The notes beneath the pieces are model-generated. The model made no database searches and was not told the origin of the DNA. It saw only the letters and a program-made list of their open reading frames with translations. A DNA stretch of 49,361 bases from a bacterium (GTDB lineage: Bacteria > Actinomycetota > Acidimicrobiia > Acidimicrobiales > CATQHL01): the NCBI GenBank assembly GCA_026708055.1, contig JAPOVS010000042.1, forward strand, positions 1-49,361. Reading direction: 5' to 3'. Below, in pieces: positions 48,481 to 49,361 of this stretch. Each line of letters begins with the position of its first letter. Position 1 is the first letter of the stretch. The position numbers and the translations under genes were made by a program.

Positions 48481-48611
48481 TCACCTCGACACTCTGCGTC
48501 GGTCAGCAGGTCCGCCTCGCCTTCGGCCATGAACTCCTCGAACGTCAGGCCCGCCCGCCGAGCCGTCTCCGTGCAGATCTCGACGATTTCCTCTCGCGTG
48601 ATGATCCTCAT
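48444..48611 (-). CDS. unrecognised 55-aa acidic protein
   Basis: Small acidic, helix-rich protein (IITREEIVEICTETARRAGL, then FEEFMAEGEADLLTDAECRG). ATG 48611 follows a GCAGGAGGCGCC ribosome site, much better than any upstream start in the open frame to 48755. Its 3' end overlaps the start of the 247-residue protein by 37 bases, so both are made from one transcript. Not a known antitoxin fold by eye. Confidence 0.65.
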   Translation of the reverse strand: MRIITREEIVEICTETARRAGLTFEEFMAEGEADLLTDAECRGEWLLYKNALLGR

Positions 48612-49121
48612 CGTGGTGGCGCCTCCTGCAGGCTCGATCCGGCTAGTCCTGTCCCCGGAGCCGGCCGACATACTTGCCGCCCACACCCAACACGCAGCGC
48701 GATCACGCGCAAGACACCGTACAAGCCCAAGCCGCTCGGCCGAATCGCCGCCCACGTCAGCCTGCGTGCAGACCGGCGCACATCACGGGGAACCCTCGAC
48801 GGCGCCCCAAGTCCGGCGGTCAACGTAGCGGCGCCCGTGCCCACCGCCACCCCGCCCCGGATCCGATCGATTGTCACGCCCAAGCCGCAGACCGTCCCGT
48901 CGGGCCGCACGAGATCGACCAGCACCTTCACGCGTCCCGCAAACCGGTCTGACCAGCAGATTCGCAACCCTTCTGCGCCTCCCCACCGGCCGTCCAGCGA
49001 TATCACCTTCCTCGACCCGGACGCGCTCTTATGCTGAAGGCACGTCGCCGGCCCCAGCCCGCTGACCCGGCCCTTCGCGCGTAGCGCCATGCCAGCAACA
49101 AACCAACGATGGGAGCACTCC
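48612..49121. other. 510-base stretch without a recognisable gene
   Basis: Open frames run on both strands here (for example minus 48608-49144, 178 codons), but none shows a family motif, and all have the odd Arg/Pro/Ala composition of antisense frames in GC-rich DNA. It must hold the promoters of the 55-aa gene (minus) and the right-edge gene (plus); no clear boxes seen. Confidence 0.5.
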
Positions 49122-49361
49122 ATGCACACCGATGCAGAGCCCACTCGTGGGCCTCATCCGCTGTTCGGGCAATTGCTCACGAACGCCGAAGCGCTACGCG
49201 AGCAGGAGGACGATCTGATTGCCGAGCACGGCGCATGCGCCGTGCTCATGGTTGACCGCGTGGTCATTCAGGCCTTCGACAACCACGCGTCCGCTGTTCA
49301 GGCGGGGAAGGAACGCTTCGGATCGGGGAACTTCTCCGCTCACACGCTTCCTGTCCCTGTC
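49122..49361 (+). CDS. hypothetical small protein, 3'-truncated by window edge
   Basis: 80 codons to the window end. ATG 49122 has GGGAG at 7 bases. LREQEDDLIAEHGACAVLMV then RVVIQAFDNHASAVQAGKERFGSGNF resembles a small conserved family (short 'ehhg..v.i.ggevv..fd...eA...g..rFG.g.Flv' pattern) that is often encoded next to a retropepsin-like aspartic protease; such a gene would lie beyond the window. Function unknown. Confidence 0.6.
   Translation, partial: MHTDAEPTRGPHPLFGQLLTNAEALREQEDDLIAEHGACAVLMVDRVVIQAFDNHASAVQAGKERFGSGNFSAHTLPVPV

Noticed and set aside
48608-49144. 178-codon minus-strand open frame
   Set aside because: No recognisable motif; it overlaps the ribosome site of the 55-aa gene and the start of the right-edge gene. 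Kept only as an unresolved stretch.

Overview
This is a high-GC bacterial window with GTG starts, four-base ATGA/GTGA gene overlaps and few AT-rich spots. I read it as Actinomycetota, most likely an Acidimicrobiia-like lineage. That is an inference from the gene set: GSII glutamine synthetase, an actinobacterial Tad pilus locus with a BTAD-domain protein, a deazaflavin (F420)-type nitroreductase, Ala at the GyrA Ser83 position, and a hopanoid operon. No rRNA, tRNA or CRISPR array was seen.

Left part (1-6.8 kb): a class I fumarase cut by the window edge, a eukaryotic-type glutamine synthetase, an acyl-CoA synthetase, a D-2-hydroxyacid dehydrogenase and a lipoprotein ligand-binding receptor. 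Convergent gene ends carry GC-rich hairpins.

Hopanoid operon (6.9-14.75 kb, minus strand): hpnC, hpnD, hpnE, a polyprenyl diphosphate synthase, squalene-hopene cyclase, hpnG and hpnH, in biosynthetic order and mostly overlapping by 1-4 bases. It takes C5/C10 units to farnesyl diphosphate, squalene, hopene, adenosylhopane and ribosylhopane. Upstream lies a regulator fusing a MerR-type to a TetR-type DNA-binding domain, and divergent to it a MATE exporter.

Tad/Flp pilus locus (17.2-27.6 kb, minus strand except the peptidase): CpaB, CpaE/TadZ, TadA, TadB, TadC, a possible micro-ORF, Flp pilin, three TadE/TadG-like pseudopilins, a LysM membrane protein and a BTAD protein. A prepilin peptidase is divergent.

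DNA-topology block (27.7-36.8 kb): a Fic-fold protein whose catalytic motif is ruined, then a type IIA topoisomerase pair in A-B order and a UvrD-like helicase with a 200-residue N-terminal extension and a C-terminal HRDC-like domain.

Right arm (36.9-49.4 kb) is an accessory region. It has small housekeeping genes, a striking 33-bp palindrome, and a decayed cluster that probably once demethylated a quaternary amine such as glycine betaine (Rieske oxygenase, dimethylglycine-dehydrogenase-like protein, RpiR regulator, HisC-like aminotransferase). Each decayed gene has lost an internal or terminal piece. Interspersed are an AbiEi-like/Fic fusion with an intact inhibitory motif, and an AlbA_2/GHKL regulator gene bracketed by two 50-bp palindromic elements. 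Beside it is an unrecognised two-gene module (55 aa and 247 aa). The AlbA_2 cassette, the two-gene module and the AbiEi-Fic fusion are the best candidates for something undescribed.
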